A DNA stretch of 42,740 nucleotides from Candidatus Solincola quzhuomuensis (GTDB taxonomy: Bacteria; Actinomycetota; Geothermincolia; Geothermincolales; RBG-13-55-18), in assembly GCA_015711855.1 (NCBI GenBank), contig JACVJF010000012.1:1-42740 (forward strand), written 5' to 3'. Shown here one piece after another: positions 1-10,817 of the stretch. The first letter of the stretch is position 1; each line of letters begins with the position of its first letter. Under the pieces are notes generated by a model that saw only the letters and a program-made list of their open reading frames with translations, was not told the DNA's origin and made no database searches. The translations under genes were made by a program, and so were the position numbers.

Positions 1-363
1 GAGCATGTGGTAGGTGGGCGCTTTTATCTCCCCGCTTATGCGATGACGTTCGGCATCGAGGGGTTCCCCTTCCCCCCAGCCGATCACATGCACCTCGTCT
101 ATCTCCTCTACGCCGAACGCGCCGAAGACAAGTCCTTCGGTTTCCACCACGAAAAGTATCTCCGAAAGCCACTTCACCAGCAGGTCTTCGCGGCCGGGTG
201 CCCTCGCGCTTATGTGCGCCCTCTCTTTACGGTCGACCCGGCTTATGTCCAATATAAGCGACATCATCCCCAAGGCGCAGTTGACAAAAACTTCCTCCAT
301 GGACTTTCCGTATGCACGGATGCCCACGTCGGCCGTGTGGTCCAGCACCTCGAAACGGCTCAG
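1..363 (-). CDS. Archease (RtcB RNA ligase activator), 3' end cut by window edge
   Basis: Reading leftward from the gyrA stop, an open frame runs to the window edge (about 121 codons, no stop). Its N-terminus, [18 protein letters not shown], matches the archease signature ([11 protein letters not shown]), followed by [18 protein letters not shown] as in the family. Archease is known to help the RNA ligase RtcB turn over by promoting guanylylation; it is a small soluble protein. No ATG precedes the signature. The most likely start is the CTG at 361-363, which overlaps the gyrA stop and lies directly behind a GGAGGAGG stretch; a GTG five codons in would cut into the motif. The family call is strong and the start codon is uncertain. 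It is probably translationally coupled to gyrA. Confidence 0.85.
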   Translation of the reverse strand, partial: MSRFEVLDHTADVGIRAYGKSMEEVFVNCALGMMSLILDISRVDRKERAHISARAPGREDLLVKWLSEILFVVETEGLVFGAFGVEEIDEVHVIGWGEGEPLDAERHRISGEIKAPTYHML

Positions 364-2822
364 TCCTCCTCCTCTCTTACGGAGTCGCTCAAGCCTTCCC
401 GGGAAGCCAGATGCGCTATGGAGGCCACCCGGTCTTCTTCCCTCAGGTTCATCACTCTAACGCCTTGGGTAGCCCGCCCCATACGGGAGATGTCCTCTAC
501 GGGCACCCTGATGACCACTCCTTCCACGGAGATGGCCATCAGTTCCTGGTTGTCCTTTACCACCCGCGCTCCGACGATCTTCCCCCTGGGGGCCCCTGCA
601 GAGATGGTCCGAACCCCCTTGCCCCCGCGTCGATGCCTGGGGTATTTGGATATAGCCGTTCTTTTCCCGAACCCCTGTTCGGTTATGACGAAGAGGTCGG
701 CGTCTTCCGTTGCAATGCCCATGGCGATCAACTCGTCCCCGGGCGCGAGCTTTATACCTCGCACCCCTCGGGTATCCCGCCCCATGGGGCGGCAGTCCGT
801 CTCCGGAAAACGCAGCGCCTGACCCTCGCGGGTCACCAGTATCAGATCGCAATTCCCGTCCGTCAGCCTGGTGTCTATGACCTCATCCCCATCCTGGAGG
901 TCGATGGCGATCAGCCCTTCCTTGCGCGGCGAGTCGTACAGCTTGAAGGGGGTCTTCTTTATCATCCCCTTCTTGGTGGCCATGACCAGATAGGTATCCT
1001 CGGGATAATCGCGCGTAGCGATCACCGAGCATATCTTCTCCCCGGAGGCTAGGGGGAGCAAGTTTACCATGGCTTGGCCCCGCGAAACCCTCGACCCTTC
1101 GGGGAGTTCATATACCTTCAGACGATAGGACTTACCTCGGTTAGAGAAGAAGTGGATATAGTGGTGGGTGGAGGCGACGAAAAGGTGTTCCACGAAGTCG
1201 CCTTCCTTGAGGTTCATCCCCGTTACCCCCTTACCGCCTCTTCGCTGGGTGCGGTAAGTGGTTATCGGTAGTCTCTTCACGTAACCCGAGTGAGTGATGG
1301 TGACCACCACTTCCTCCTCGGCGATGAGGTCTTCTATCTCCAGGTCCTCGTAGTCGGGCACTATCTCCGTTCGCCGTGGGTCGGCGTACTTTCTCTTGAT
1401 GTCGTTGAGCTCCTCGACGATCAGGGCCCTGACCTTTTTCTCGTCCGCCAGGATTTCCTTGAGCCTGGCTATCTCCTTTTTCAGCTCCTTGTGTTCTTCT
1501 TTGACCTTCTCTCTCTCCAGTCCGGTCAGCCTCTGGAGCCTCATGTCCAGTATGGCCTGGGCCTGCTCTTCGCTCAGCTTGAAGCGTTTAATCAGGCCCT
1601 CTCTCGCGTCCGGTACCGTCCGGGACTTCTTGATCAGCTCGATCACTGCGTCAAGGTTGGCCAGGGCTATCAGCAGCCCCTCCAAGATGTGGGCCCTCTT
1701 CTCGGCCCGGTTCAGCTCGAACCGCGTTCTTCTGGTAACAACTTCCAGCTGATGTTCGATGTACCCCTCGATGGCGTCCTTGAGGGACAATATGCGAGGC
1801 ACTCCGTTCACCAACGCCAGCATGATAATCCCGAAGGATTCCTGAAGCTGGGTATGTTTGTACAGCTGGTTGAGAACGGCTTGCGGAGAGCTCTCCTTGC
1901 GTAGCTCCACCACCAGGCGCATCCCCGTGCGATCGCTCTCGTCCCTTAAATCGGTGATGCCGCTTAGCTTCTTGGCCCTTACCAGTTCGGCGATTCTCTC
2001 CGTGAGGCGCGCCTTGTTGATCTGAAAGGGGATCTCGGTAATAACTATCCTGTTTCGCCCCGCTTTGGTCTGTTCGATGTGTGCCCTGCCCCTCACCCTG
2101 ACCACGCCGCGGCCGCTCTCATAGGCCTCGCGCAGCCCTTCCAGCCCCATAACTATCCCCCCGGTGGGAAAGTCAGGGCCCTTGATGTAGCGCATCAGGT
2201 CCCGGGACTCAAGTTCCGGGTTTTCGATGAGGGCGATGGTGGCATCGATAACCTCGCCGAGGTTGTGGGGAGGGATGTTGGTGGACATTCCCACCGCTAT
2301 GCCCGATGAGCCGTTGGCCAAAAGGTTGGGGAAACGCGCCGGCAACACGGTGGGCTCGCTCAGTGAGCCGTCATAGTTGGGCGTGAAGTCCACCGTGTCC
2401 TTATCGATGTCCCGGAGCATCTCCATGCTTATGGGAGAAAGCCGGGCTTCGGTATATCGCATTGCTGCCGGGCTATCGCCGTCCACGGAACCGAAGTTTC
2501 CATGGCCGTCCACCAGTTCATAACGGCAGGAAAAGTCCTGGGCCATTCGCACCAGGGTTTCGTATATCGCGGCGTCGCCGTGAGGGTGATACTTCCCCAT
2601 CACATCCCCCACCACCCGGGCCGACTTCCTGTATGGGCGGTTGGGGGTCAGGTTTTGTTCGTACATCCCGTAGAGTATGCGACGGTGAACCGGTTTCAGG
2701 CCATCCCTTACATCGGGCAGCGCCCTTCCGACGATTACGCTCATGGCGTAATCCATGTAGGAGCGCCTCATTTCCTCCTCTATTTCTATGGTTTTCACCT
2801 TTCCGGAAAGAGCTTGGACCAT
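360..2822 (-). CDS. gyrA: DNA gyrase subunit A
   Basis: This 820-residue protein is full length for GyrA. Its N-terminal motifs run in the usual order: [30 protein letters not shown], split as 21-40 and 41-50, HPHGD at 79-83, and the catalytic tyrosine Y123 in AAMRYTE. The GyrA-box QRRGGKG of the C-terminal DNA-wrapping domain is present, followed by degenerate repeats of it (RRGGKG again later). It forms A2B2 gyrase with the gyrB product encoded 44 bases upstream and introduces negative supercoils. A GGAGG lies 11 bases before the ATG. Oddity: the quinolone-pocket residues are A84 and E88 where E. coli has S83 and D87. Confidence 0.98.
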   Translation of the reverse strand: MVQALSGKVKTIEIEEEMRRSYMDYAMSVIVGRALPDVRDGLKPVHRRILYGMYEQNLTPNRPYRKSARVVGDVMGKYHPHGDAAIYETLVRMAQDFSCRYELVDGHGNFGSVDGDSPAAMRYTEARLSPISMEMLRDIDKDTVDFTPNYDGSLSEPTVLPARFPNLLANGSSGIAVGMSTNIPPHNLGEVIDATIALIENPELESRDLMRYIKGPDFPTGGIVMGLEGLREAYESGRGVVRVRGRAHIEQTKAGRNRIVITEIPFQINKARLTERIAELVRAKKLSGITDLRDESDRTGMRLVVELRKESSPQAVLNQLYKHTQLQESFGIIMLALVNGVPRILSLKDAIEGYIEHQLEVVTRRTRFELNRAEKRAHILEGLLIALANLDAVIELIKKSRTVPDAREGLIKRFKLSEEQAQAILDMRLQRLTGLEREKVKEEHKELKKEIARLKEILADEKKVRALIVEELNDIKRKYADPRRTEIVPDYEDLEIEDLIAEEEVVVTITHSGYVKRLPITTYRTQRRGGKGVTGMNLKEGDFVEHLFVASTHHYIHFFSNRGKSYRLKVYELPEGSRVSRGQAMVNLLPLASGEKICSVIATRDYPEDTYLVMATKKGMIKKTPFKLYDSPRKEGLIAIDLQDGDEVIDTRLTDGNCDLILVTREGQALRFPETDCRPMGRDTRGVRGIKLAPGDELIAMGIATEDADLFVITEQGFGKRTAISKYPRHRRGGKGVRTISAGAPRGKIVGARVVKDNQELMAISVEGVVIRVPVEDISRMGRATQGVRVMNLREEDRVASIAHLASREGLSDSVREEED

Positions 2823-2866
2823 CTTCTCTCAAACCTCCGAAAGCCATGGGGGATAGGACCTGAGCC

Positions 2867-4900
<2,034 letters not shown>

Positions 4901-5179
4901 TTAAGGTTTACATTTAACTTTTATTGCGATGTCCTTTATTTTCAGACCAGTTTTCTCCTCCAGCCCCCCTTTTATTTTCTCGATCTCGTATATTATCTCC
5001 TGTGCCCAGGCGTGGGAGCTAACCGCTACCTCCAACCTTCCTCTATGGAATCTTATCGGCCTCGCTCTCCCCAGGCCGCCGATTTTCTCCCAGGCCTCCT
5101 TTATCAACATCATCTCTTTTCCCTCGGGGATACCTTCCTCCCGGAACATCTCCTCCATAGCTTCTCTTATGGTTCGCAT
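4901..5179 (-). CDS. DUF721 family protein (DciA-like helicase loader)
   Basis: This 92-residue protein lies between recF and gyrB, the position of the DUF721 gene in actinobacteria (Rv0004 in M. tuberculosis). The N-terminal amphipathic helix (TIREAMEEMFREEGI), W30, and the core RGRLEVAVSSHAWAQEI fit the family, which matches the end of DciA, the predicted loader of the replicative helicase DnaB in bacteria lacking DnaC/DnaI. It is compact, with none of the long N-terminal extensions of many homologues. A 123-base gap separates it from recF; another frame is partly open there but shows no recognisable protein. Family assignment rests on pattern and synteny. Confidence 0.8.
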   Translation of the reverse strand: MRTIREAMEEMFREEGIPEGKEMMLIKEAWEKIGGLGRARPIRFHRGRLEVAVSSHAWAQEIIYEIEKIKGGLEEKTGLKIKDIAIKVKCKP

Positions 5180-5302
5180 CCCTCTTCCCGCCTTTTCCGA
5201 AACCGCTTTTCAACCACGGGTAGATATTACCCATCCCCGACGACATCACCGTCTTATGTAGACCCGTCTTCCACCACCGGCCGTTTCTTCCGGGGCTATT
5301 CA

Positions 5303-6325
5303 TCACCCAATCATTATCAGCCTGTCCGCCTTCACCTCTTCAACCTCATCGGTGCTCGTTGCCAGGACTTGATCCCACCCCCTTATGTATTCCCCAAGCC
5401 GCCTCCTGTTCTTCCCGTCCAACTCCGTAAAACAGTCGTCAAGAAGAAGAATTACCTCCTTGCCCTCCTCCCTATACATCTTCCCTTTGGCAAAAACACA
5501 TAACATTGAAGCCATTTTTTGCTCTCCCTGCGAGGCTATCCTTCTCAGGTTCCTCCCGTCCGCATATATGACGATCTCGTCCCTGTGAGGTCCCATCAAG
5601 GTCGTTCCCCTTCTTATCTCCGCCTCCTCTATTTTTCCCAGTTTGTTCCTGTTTCTCTCCCAGCTGTCCTCACCGGTTATCATGCTCGTGAAATATCCGA
5701 CCTTCATCGACCTCCATCCCCACAACCGACTTTCCTCGTCCAACACCCTTTCTATCCTCCTCAATACCTCGCCCCTCTCCTCCACTATCTCCATGCCTTT
5801 TCTCAACAGAAGCTCGTTCCAGAACCTTATGTTTTCCGTGTCCGCAATACCTTTCCTCACCATTCTTATGGCTTCGTTTCTCTGCTTTAGAACCCTAGCG
5901 TATTCCCTCAACGTTTCCTTATAAGCCGGCTTCAACCCCACTAACGTCTCGTCCAAATATCTCCTCCTCCACTCCGGACCTCCCTTGATCAGTTCCAAGT
6001 ACTCCGGAATGAAGGCAACCCCCCTCAACCCTTTTACAAGCTCTTTCTTCGTATCACCTTCACTTAAAATCCTTACCATCGAACTACTCTCAAGCCGGTT
6101 CCCATAATCCGCCTCTATGACTGCTTCTGCCTCTCCTTCCCTTATCGTCTCCGCCATATCCACCGCCCTCAAGGTTTTTCCCTCCAAGGTCATAAAAACG
6201 GCCTCGAGAAGGTTTGTCTTCCCGACGCCGTTTCCTCCCACTATCAAATTTATGCCTGGAGAGAATGAAGCAGTATATTCTTTGTAATTCCTGAAGTTCC
6301 TTATCCTTATTCTTTTTAATATCAC
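5303..6325 (-). CDS. recF: DNA replication and repair protein RecF
   Basis: The 340-residue SMC-like ATPase has a Walker A variant GGNGVGKTN (31-38), an ABC signature region ASQGEQKMAS, and a Walker B LLLDDCFTELD. RecF binds gapped DNA and helps RecR/RecO load RecA. It starts at a GTG one base after the dnaN stop, so the two are coupled. It is slightly shorter than the usual 360-370 residues. Two deviations from common RecF sequence are visible: GVG for GAG in Walker A, and SQGEQ for the usual SQGQQ in the signature. Neither removes a core catalytic residue. The gene is noticeably less GC-rich than the chemotaxis genes to the right. Confidence 0.95.
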   Translation of the reverse strand: MILKRIRIRNFRNYKEYTASFSPGINLIVGGNGVGKTNLLEAVFMTLEGKTLRAVDMAETIREGEAEAVIEADYGNRLESSSMVRILSEGDTKKELVKGLRGVAFIPEYLELIKGGPEWRRRYLDETLVGLKPAYKETLREYARVLKQRNEAIRMVRKGIADTENIRFWNELLLRKGMEIVEERGEVLRRIERVLDEESRLWGWRSMKVGYFTSMITGEDSWERNRNKLGKIEEAEIRRGTTLMGPHRDEIVIYADGRNLRRIASQGEQKMASMLCVFAKGKMYREEGKEVILLLDDCFTELDGKNRRRLGEYIRGWDQVLATSTDEVEEVKADRLIMIG

Positions 6326-6326
6326 C

Positions 6327-7415
6327 TTATATCCTTATGGGCATTATCACATATTGAAAATCTCCCTTTTCCCTTCCTTTTATAAGACCGGGCTTCAGTG
6401 GTTCGGTGACGTTTATTAGTACCCTTTCTTCCCCCACTGAAGAGATACCATCTTCAAGAAATTTGCTGTTGAACGCTATGGTTATAGGACTTCCGTCGTA
6501 TATGGCTCCCACGCTCTCTCTTCCCTCTCCCACTTCCTTCGACTCGCTTACCACGGTAATAATCCCCTCCTTTATTTCCAATTTCAGTGTGGTGCTCACT
6601 ATGGAAGCCCTTTTTACTGCCCTTACTAATTCTTCTTTTTCCACCTCTACGGCGTTTTCGAGGCTTTCCGGAATGAATTGTTCATATCTTGGAAATTTTC
6701 CCTCTATCATTCTTACCGAATAAGAAAAGGCTTCACTCCCGAACTCTACCCGCCCGCCGCTCTCATCCCTTTTCATATAAATCCTCTCTTCCGGATCGGT
6801 GATTCTGGCCAAATTCACCAGGGCCGCGGCAGGGAGTATAAAGGCACCTTCCTCGTTGACCTTGAAGCCGTTCGTCACAATGTATACCGCCAGCCTGTAG
6901 CTGTCCGTGCTCACCAGCTTTATTTCCTTCTTTCCCACCTCCATAAGAATGCCGGTTAATGTAGGCCTTTTCTCATCTTTCGAGGCAGCCTTCGATACTA
7001 TTTGCACGGCATGGGAGAAGGACTTCGCGACTAACTCCTCCACGACCGGTGTGTTTATTTCCGACAGGCTGGGAAAATCGTCGATGGGCATCGTGTACAA
7101 CTTAAACCTGGACCTTTCACCCTCCACCACCAATTCGTTTCCGGAGAGCTGGATCGTCATTTTTTCATCCGTCATGTCTCTTGTTATCTCCGTGAGGATT
7201 TTGTGGTTGACGACACACTCTCCTTCCTCGTCGACGCTCGCTGGACATGAAGTGTGTGTTGACGTCTCTAAGTCCGTGGAGGAAAGGCGGAGGGTTCCCT
7301 CTCGGGTTTCCATCTTTACCCCCGAGAGTATGGGCATAACGCTCCGTGAACTCACCGAATACTGCACCATGTGAAGCGATCTTAAGATGTCATCTTTGAG
7401 GACGATAAGTTTCAT
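6327..7415 (-). CDS. dnaN: DNA polymerase III beta subunit (sliding clamp)
   Basis: The 362-residue protein has the three-fold clamp architecture. It begins MKLIVLKDDILRSLHMVQYS and ends in FQYVIMPIRI, the typical C-terminal (M)P(I/M)R hydrophobic-pocket motif. The region TDSYRLAVY marks the middle domain. The clamp tethers polymerase III and serves as a hub for repair proteins. A strong GGAGGA lies just before the ATG. It sits between dnaA and recF in canonical order and is followed after a single base by the recF GTG. Confidence 0.97.
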   Translation of the reverse strand: MKLIVLKDDILRSLHMVQYSVSSRSVMPILSGVKMETREGTLRLSSTDLETSTHTSCPASVDEEGECVVNHKILTEITRDMTDEKMTIQLSGNELVVEGERSRFKLYTMPIDDFPSLSEINTPVVEELVAKSFSHAVQIVSKAASKDEKRPTLTGILMEVGKKEIKLVSTDSYRLAVYIVTNGFKVNEEGAFILPAAALVNLARITDPEERIYMKRDESGGRVEFGSEAFSYSVRMIEGKFPRYEQFIPESLENAVEVEKEELVRAVKRASIVSTTLKLEIKEGIITVVSESKEVGEGRESVGAIYDGSPITIAFNSKFLEDGISSVGEERVLINVTEPLKPGLIKGREKGDFQYVIMPIRI

Positions 7416-7666
7416 GCTTTCCTCCTGTCTACTATATTCTAAGACTCTTATCTATAAATCATATTATTCGTAGAGCATGTTGAAAGCGTCAAAGATGTTA
7501 GACCGACCTGGTAGGTTAAACCGTTCGCAAGAGGACAAAATGCTGAAAACTTGTGGATATCGTTGCCCTCAAAACAACCTTTAGTTCTCATCTCCTCCGC
7601 CCTCAAGCACTCGGACCGCGAGAAAAGCGGGTTACTCTTGAAAACTCGCTACTTTTCCACGAAATT
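7416..7666. other. dnaA-dnaN intergenic region, possible downstream half of the origin
   Basis: This 251-base gap has an AT-rich stretch at about 7430-7475 and two DnaA-box-like 9-mers: ATATCCACA on the minus strand (7552-7560) and TTTTCCACG on the plus strand (7653-7661). In Bacillus the unwinding element lies in the same gap. No reading frame of note is present. The dnaN promoter also lies here. Origin function is inferred from position and motifs. Confidence 0.5.
7463..7492 (-). promoter_or_regulatory. dnaN: Probable sigma-70 promoter of dnaN
   Basis: On the minus strand, TTGACG (7487-7492) and AATAAT (7463-7468) are separated by 18 bases, five of six matches to each consensus hexamer. 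The predicted start is about 45 bases upstream of the dnaN ATG. Confidence 0.5.
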
Positions 7667-8998
7667 TCAACACTGTTTTAGACGGTTGGTGATGCGTTGC
7701 ACCATATTGTATATCTCCCTCTTCTCCTTCATCATCTCTTTTATTTTCTCTACCGAGTGTATAGCAGTGGAATGGTGTCTCCCACCTAGGGCATTGCTTA
7801 TGACCGGGAGAGAGGCGTCGGTCAGTTCCCTACAGAGGTACATACAGACTTGCCTCGCGGCCACAAGATGTCGGGACCTGTTGGAGCTCTTGAGTTGTTC
7901 GACGGTGATCTTGAACTCCTCCGCCGTTACACGCATTATTTGGTCTATAGTTATTTCCTTCGTTTCCTCGGGGAGGATATCCCTCAACACCTCCATGGCT
8001 AACTCTACGCTCAGGGGTTCTTTGGTTAGGTTGGAATACGCCACAACGCGTATTAAGGCTCCTTCCAACTCCCGAATGTTGGAGTCGAAGCGAGAGGCGA
8101 TGTAATGAATGACTTCGTCGGGCACCTCCTTGTTGTCCAACTCCGCCTTCTTTTTAAGTATGGCGATACGGGTCTCCAACTCCGGCGGTTGAATGTCCGT
8201 GATCAAACCCCACTCGAAGCGCGATATCAACCTGTCCTCAAGTGTTGGGATCTCCTTGGGTGGGCGATCGCTGCTGAGTACTATCTGCTTGTTGTTGTTG
8301 TGGAGATCGTTGAAGGTGTGGAAGAACTCCTCCTGCATCCTTTCCTTATTGGCGAGGAATTGGATGTCGTCTACGAGAAGCATGTCATTGGAACGATACT
8401 TCTTTTGGAAGGAAGGGACATTCTTGTCCCGAATGGCGTCTATATAATCATTGATGAACTTTTCGGTTGAGACATAAGTAATCTTGAAGTTAGGGTATAG
8501 CTTCTTTGTATAATTTCCGATCGCGTGCATCAAATGAGTCTTTCCCAGACCCACACCTCCATAGATAAAAAGAGGATTGTAGCACGTCGGGTTCTCCGAT
8601 ACGGAAAGTGCCGCTGCGTGTGCGAAACGATTGCTGGCTCCTATTACGAAGGTCTCAAATGTAAACCTCGGGATGAGATCTCCGGAAGACGAGTCCTCCT
8701 CAAGTATGTTGACGTCGAGATAGACGGGTTTTCTCCCCCCTTTCTTTCGACGGTCCTTAAATACCAGTCTAACGTCCTCGAAATCTTCGTAAACCTCTTT
8801 CGCCACCTCACGTATAAGATTAAGGTATCTCTTATCGACCCACTCTTTGGTGAATATATTGTTGGTGTAGAGGATTAGGGTAGTTCCCTCCAACCCCTCA
8901 AAATGTACGTTCTTAAGCCACATATGGGAAGATTCCGGCGTTCTTTCGTAAATGATTTTCAGGCATTTCTCCCACAGGGCACTTGCTTTTGAGGTCAT
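7667..8998 (-). CDS. dnaA: Chromosomal replication initiator DnaA
   Basis: The 443-residue protein has the four DnaA domains. The N-terminal DnaB/self-interaction domain spans about 1-75. Then comes a very short linker. The AAA+ domain has Walker A GGVGLGKTH (147-155), Walker B LLVDDIQFL, sensor 1 VLSSDRPP and the box VII-like SRFEWGL. The C-terminal helix-turn-helix ends with the signature helix at 405-412. The signature reads GGRHHSTA where most DnaA proteins read GGRDHTTV, so the usual base-contacting Asp is His408 and the following Thr is Ser410. DnaA-ATP binds DnaA boxes and opens the origin. The ATG follows a weak GGGGGA purine tract. Confidence 0.97.
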   Translation of the reverse strand: MTSKASALWEKCLKIIYERTPESSHMWLKNVHFEGLEGTTLILYTNNIFTKEWVDKRYLNLIREVAKEVYEDFEDVRLVFKDRRKKGGRKPVYLDVNILEEDSSSGDLIPRFTFETFVIGASNRFAHAAALSVSENPTCYNPLFIYGGVGLGKTHLMHAIGNYTKKLYPNFKITYVSTEKFINDYIDAIRDKNVPSFQKKYRSNDMLLVDDIQFLANKERMQEEFFHTFNDLHNNNKQIVLSSDRPPKEIPTLEDRLISRFEWGLITDIQPPELETRIAILKKKAELDNKEVPDEVIHYIASRFDSNIRELEGALIRVVAYSNLTKEPLSVELAMEVLRDILPEETKEITIDQIMRVTAEEFKITVEQLKSSNRSRHLVAARQVCMYLCRELTDASLPVISNALGGRHHSTAIHSVEKIKEMMKEKREIYNMVQRITNRLKQC

Positions 8999-9046
8999 AG
9001 GATCATCCCCCGAGGCAGGAAACGGATCTAATCACAGGGGTATTCT

Positions 9047-9052
9047 ATTATA
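9047..9052 (-). promoter_or_regulatory. dnaA: Likely -10 box of the dnaA promoter
   Basis: Minus-strand TATAAT is a perfect -10 hexamer that overlaps the stop codon of the upstream gene and lies about 49 bases before the dnaA ATG. A convincing -35 is not visible at 16-18 bases (ATACTT at best). Confidence 0.45.
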
Positions 9053-9788
9053 GGGAGAGAAGGCTCTGCAAGTATGACTTACCTGTATCTGAAAGGAATC
9101 TTTTTCCATCCGGCAAGCTCTCCACCAAGCCTAGGCGCTCCAGTTTTATGAGTTCGCGGTAAGCGGTGCTCAGGCTGATTCCCAACTCGGAGGCCACACC
9201 GGAGGGCCCTATCTTCTCTAACTCCGAGAGTAGGAAGAGGATGTTGTTCTGCCTATAAGTAAGGTTGTCTGGGACCTCGTGAGACATGCGTGGCGACGTG
9301 ATCTCGGGAGCAAGGGTCATGCAAATGTAAGTTCCCACACCGGGCTCGCTGGACACTCGCAGGGCACCTCCCAGATCCTCGAGGTTCTTCTGGGCCAGAT
9401 AAAAACCAAGGCCCACCCCCCTGATAAGGGCACGTTGTTCTTCGGTCGCCGTGGAGTAGCCGGGCTCCAAGGCCAGGTCCAGTCGTGTTATACCCGGACC
9501 GGTGTCCGAGACATAGATTCGGTTGAAGGACGGGTCGACGACGATGGTGGCCGTGCAGGGCACTGCGTGTACCAGGTTGTCCACGATCTCTTGAAGAGCG
9601 ACGGCAGGAGAAGGCGTACCGGCCTCGTCGAGCGCTTCAAGCACGAGGTCCGTGACCCCCTTCCTAAAGTCGGGAAAATCTTTGAAAGAGGGCTCGTGGA
9701 TTGCGAACCCGTTCCCTTCGGGCAGAGCCACCCTCGTGCGCGGAGGGACGATGAGATGTTTACCTGGACCGGAGCTTTGACCACCCAA
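9048..9788 (-). CDS. HATPase-domain protein with C-terminal winged helix-turn-helix
   Basis: With the TTG start the protein has 246 residues. Residues 60-165 form a histidine-kinase-type ATPase: N-box ALQEIVDNLVHA (E67, N71), G1 box VSDTGPGI, G2 box GVGLGFYLAQ and a terminal GVGTYI strand. There is no phospho-accepting His/dimerisation domain. Residues about 178-242 form a winged helix (LSELEKIGPSGVASELGISL, then STAYRELIKLERLGLVES). The TTG at 9786-9788 has an AAAGGGGGTGA ribosome-binding site five bases upstream. In-frame codons further up would add a hydrophobic segment (CLLGLFIFSTLVSIVFRVFL) and read through the DnaA-box cluster, so a longer membrane-anchored form is possible but less likely. 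I infer an ATP-dependent transcription regulator; no named family is recognised. Confidence 0.7.
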   Translation of the reverse strand: MGGQSSGPGKHLIVPPRTRVALPEGNGFAIHEPSFKDFPDFRKGVTDLVLEALDEAGTPSPAVALQEIVDNLVHAVPCTATIVVDPSFNRIYVSDTGPGITRLDLALEPGYSTATEEQRALIRGVGLGFYLAQKNLEDLGGALRVSSEPGVGTYICMTLAPEITSPRMSHEVPDNLTYRQNNILFLLSELEKIGPSGVASELGISLSTAYRELIKLERLGLVESLPDGKRFLSDTGKSYLQSLLSL

Positions 9789-9872
9789 GGTTTCACCCCC
9801 TTTAAAAGAAGAGAGGAACACACGGAAAACAATCGAGACAAGGGTTGAAAAGATGAAAAGCCCCAGAAGGCA

Positions 9873-9997
9873 TGTGGACAAAGGGTTGAGTTGAATTTGC
9901 TGGGCAAATGGGATTCGTGGGGCTCTCCGGAAACCGTTGAGCCTCGTGTAAGGCCGCCTTGAAGTGGTAAAAAAGGATATCCACAATGTTTTCCACA
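9873..9997. other. DnaA-box cluster, candidate oriC (upstream of dnaA)
   Basis: Three DnaA-box-like 9-mers lie within 125 bases: TTGTCCACA on the minus strand (9873-9881), ATATCCACA on the plus strand (9977-9985) and TTTTCCACA on the plus strand (9989-9997). They lie where gene orientation switches from minus to plus, next to dnaA and rpmH, the classic Gram-positive origin location. TTGTCCACA matches the high-GC actinobacterial box. No long AT-rich element adjoins them, so unwinding may occur in the dnaA-dnaN gap. Confidence 0.55.
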
Positions 9998-10764
9998 CCT
10001 GTTGAAAACTGCTGAGCCGCCACGCTTTTTCACCGAAACCGCTTCAATTATAACAATGGACAAACGGGGAAATGAGCAGGATTTTCGGCAACGGAGCTTT
10101 GCAGGAACCCACCGGCCCCCGTGCTCCCGGCGGGCCGTGCTCGGTAAACGGTTCTCCCGGATCCACCCGAAAAGGCCCGCCGTCCGGTCAGGGAACCCTC
10201 AAGAGAGAAGGAGGGGCTCTTCTCCTCGGCCTGTGCGGGCACGAAAAAGAGGATATCAAAGCCCTACGTCGTCACCTCGAAAAAGGCGCATCCGAGGTGG
10301 GGAAAGCGGACGTCGGAGGCCGATTCTTTTTTTCTGGATCATCGATCGGGAGGATGTGCTCCCGACCGGAGGGGGCGACCGTTCCTCCAGGGCCATGGAA
10401 GGGAACGCGCATAGGCCCTTGAAGCTCGCTTTGAAAAGGGGCACAGGCTTGAGGCCCGGGGCGCGGATCACATGTGACGGATGGCCGAGTTCAGCGAGAT
10501 TGAGCAAACCCCCATATATCGACTTCAAACAAAGCTTTCGAAAAAAGTGAGGGGCAGCGGGCCACGGACCGTCAACGGAATAAGCTAAAAGGATTCGAAG
10601 GATAGTCTCGGGAAGCACGCGCCCCTTCCGTAGTAAGGGTAAGACGGTGCCTGTACGAAGCGAGCGCTCAAATCCCGAGCGGGCTACGAGAGGACGGCGT
10701 TCTTAGGAGTATTAACGGGGTGTAGCACCTGCTATAACAGGCTGCGAACGACCGGTACGGTTGC
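9998..10764. other. Long non-coding stretch between origin cluster and rpmH promoter
   Basis: No convincing gene is present; frames open here on either strand are Arg/Ser/Pro-rich and resemble no protein. A 10-base palindrome TCACATGTGA sits at 10468-10477. Two small inverted repeats (GGTG-TAG-CACC and CCTG-CTATAA-CAGG) lie side by side at about 10712-10736, just ahead of the rpmH promoter. The function is unknown; it may be part of the origin or hold unidentified small RNAs. Confidence 0.5.
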
Positions 10765-10793
10765 TTGACACTCTCAAGGGCCGTATATATAAT
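10765..10793 (+). promoter_or_regulatory. rpmH: Consensus sigma-70 promoter of rpmH operon
   Basis: A perfect TTGACA (10765-10770) and a perfect TATAAT (10788-10793) are separated by exactly 17 bases. The predicted transcript start is near 10800, giving a leader of about 18 bases before the rpmH ATG. This is the strongest promoter by sequence in the window and should drive rpmH-rnpA-yidD-yidC-jag. Confidence 0.9.
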
Positions 10794-10817
10794 TTTCGTG
10801 CTTTTGGAGGAAGAGTT

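Noticed and set aside
7-1052. Long plus-strand frames opposite archease and gyrA
   Set aside because: They mirror clear minus-strand genes and show no family features.
10002-10550. A 182-codon plus-strand frame upstream of rpmH
   Set aside because: It is Arg/Ser/Pro-rich with no recognisable motif, overlaps other open frames in GC-rich DNA, and lacks a ribosome-binding site.
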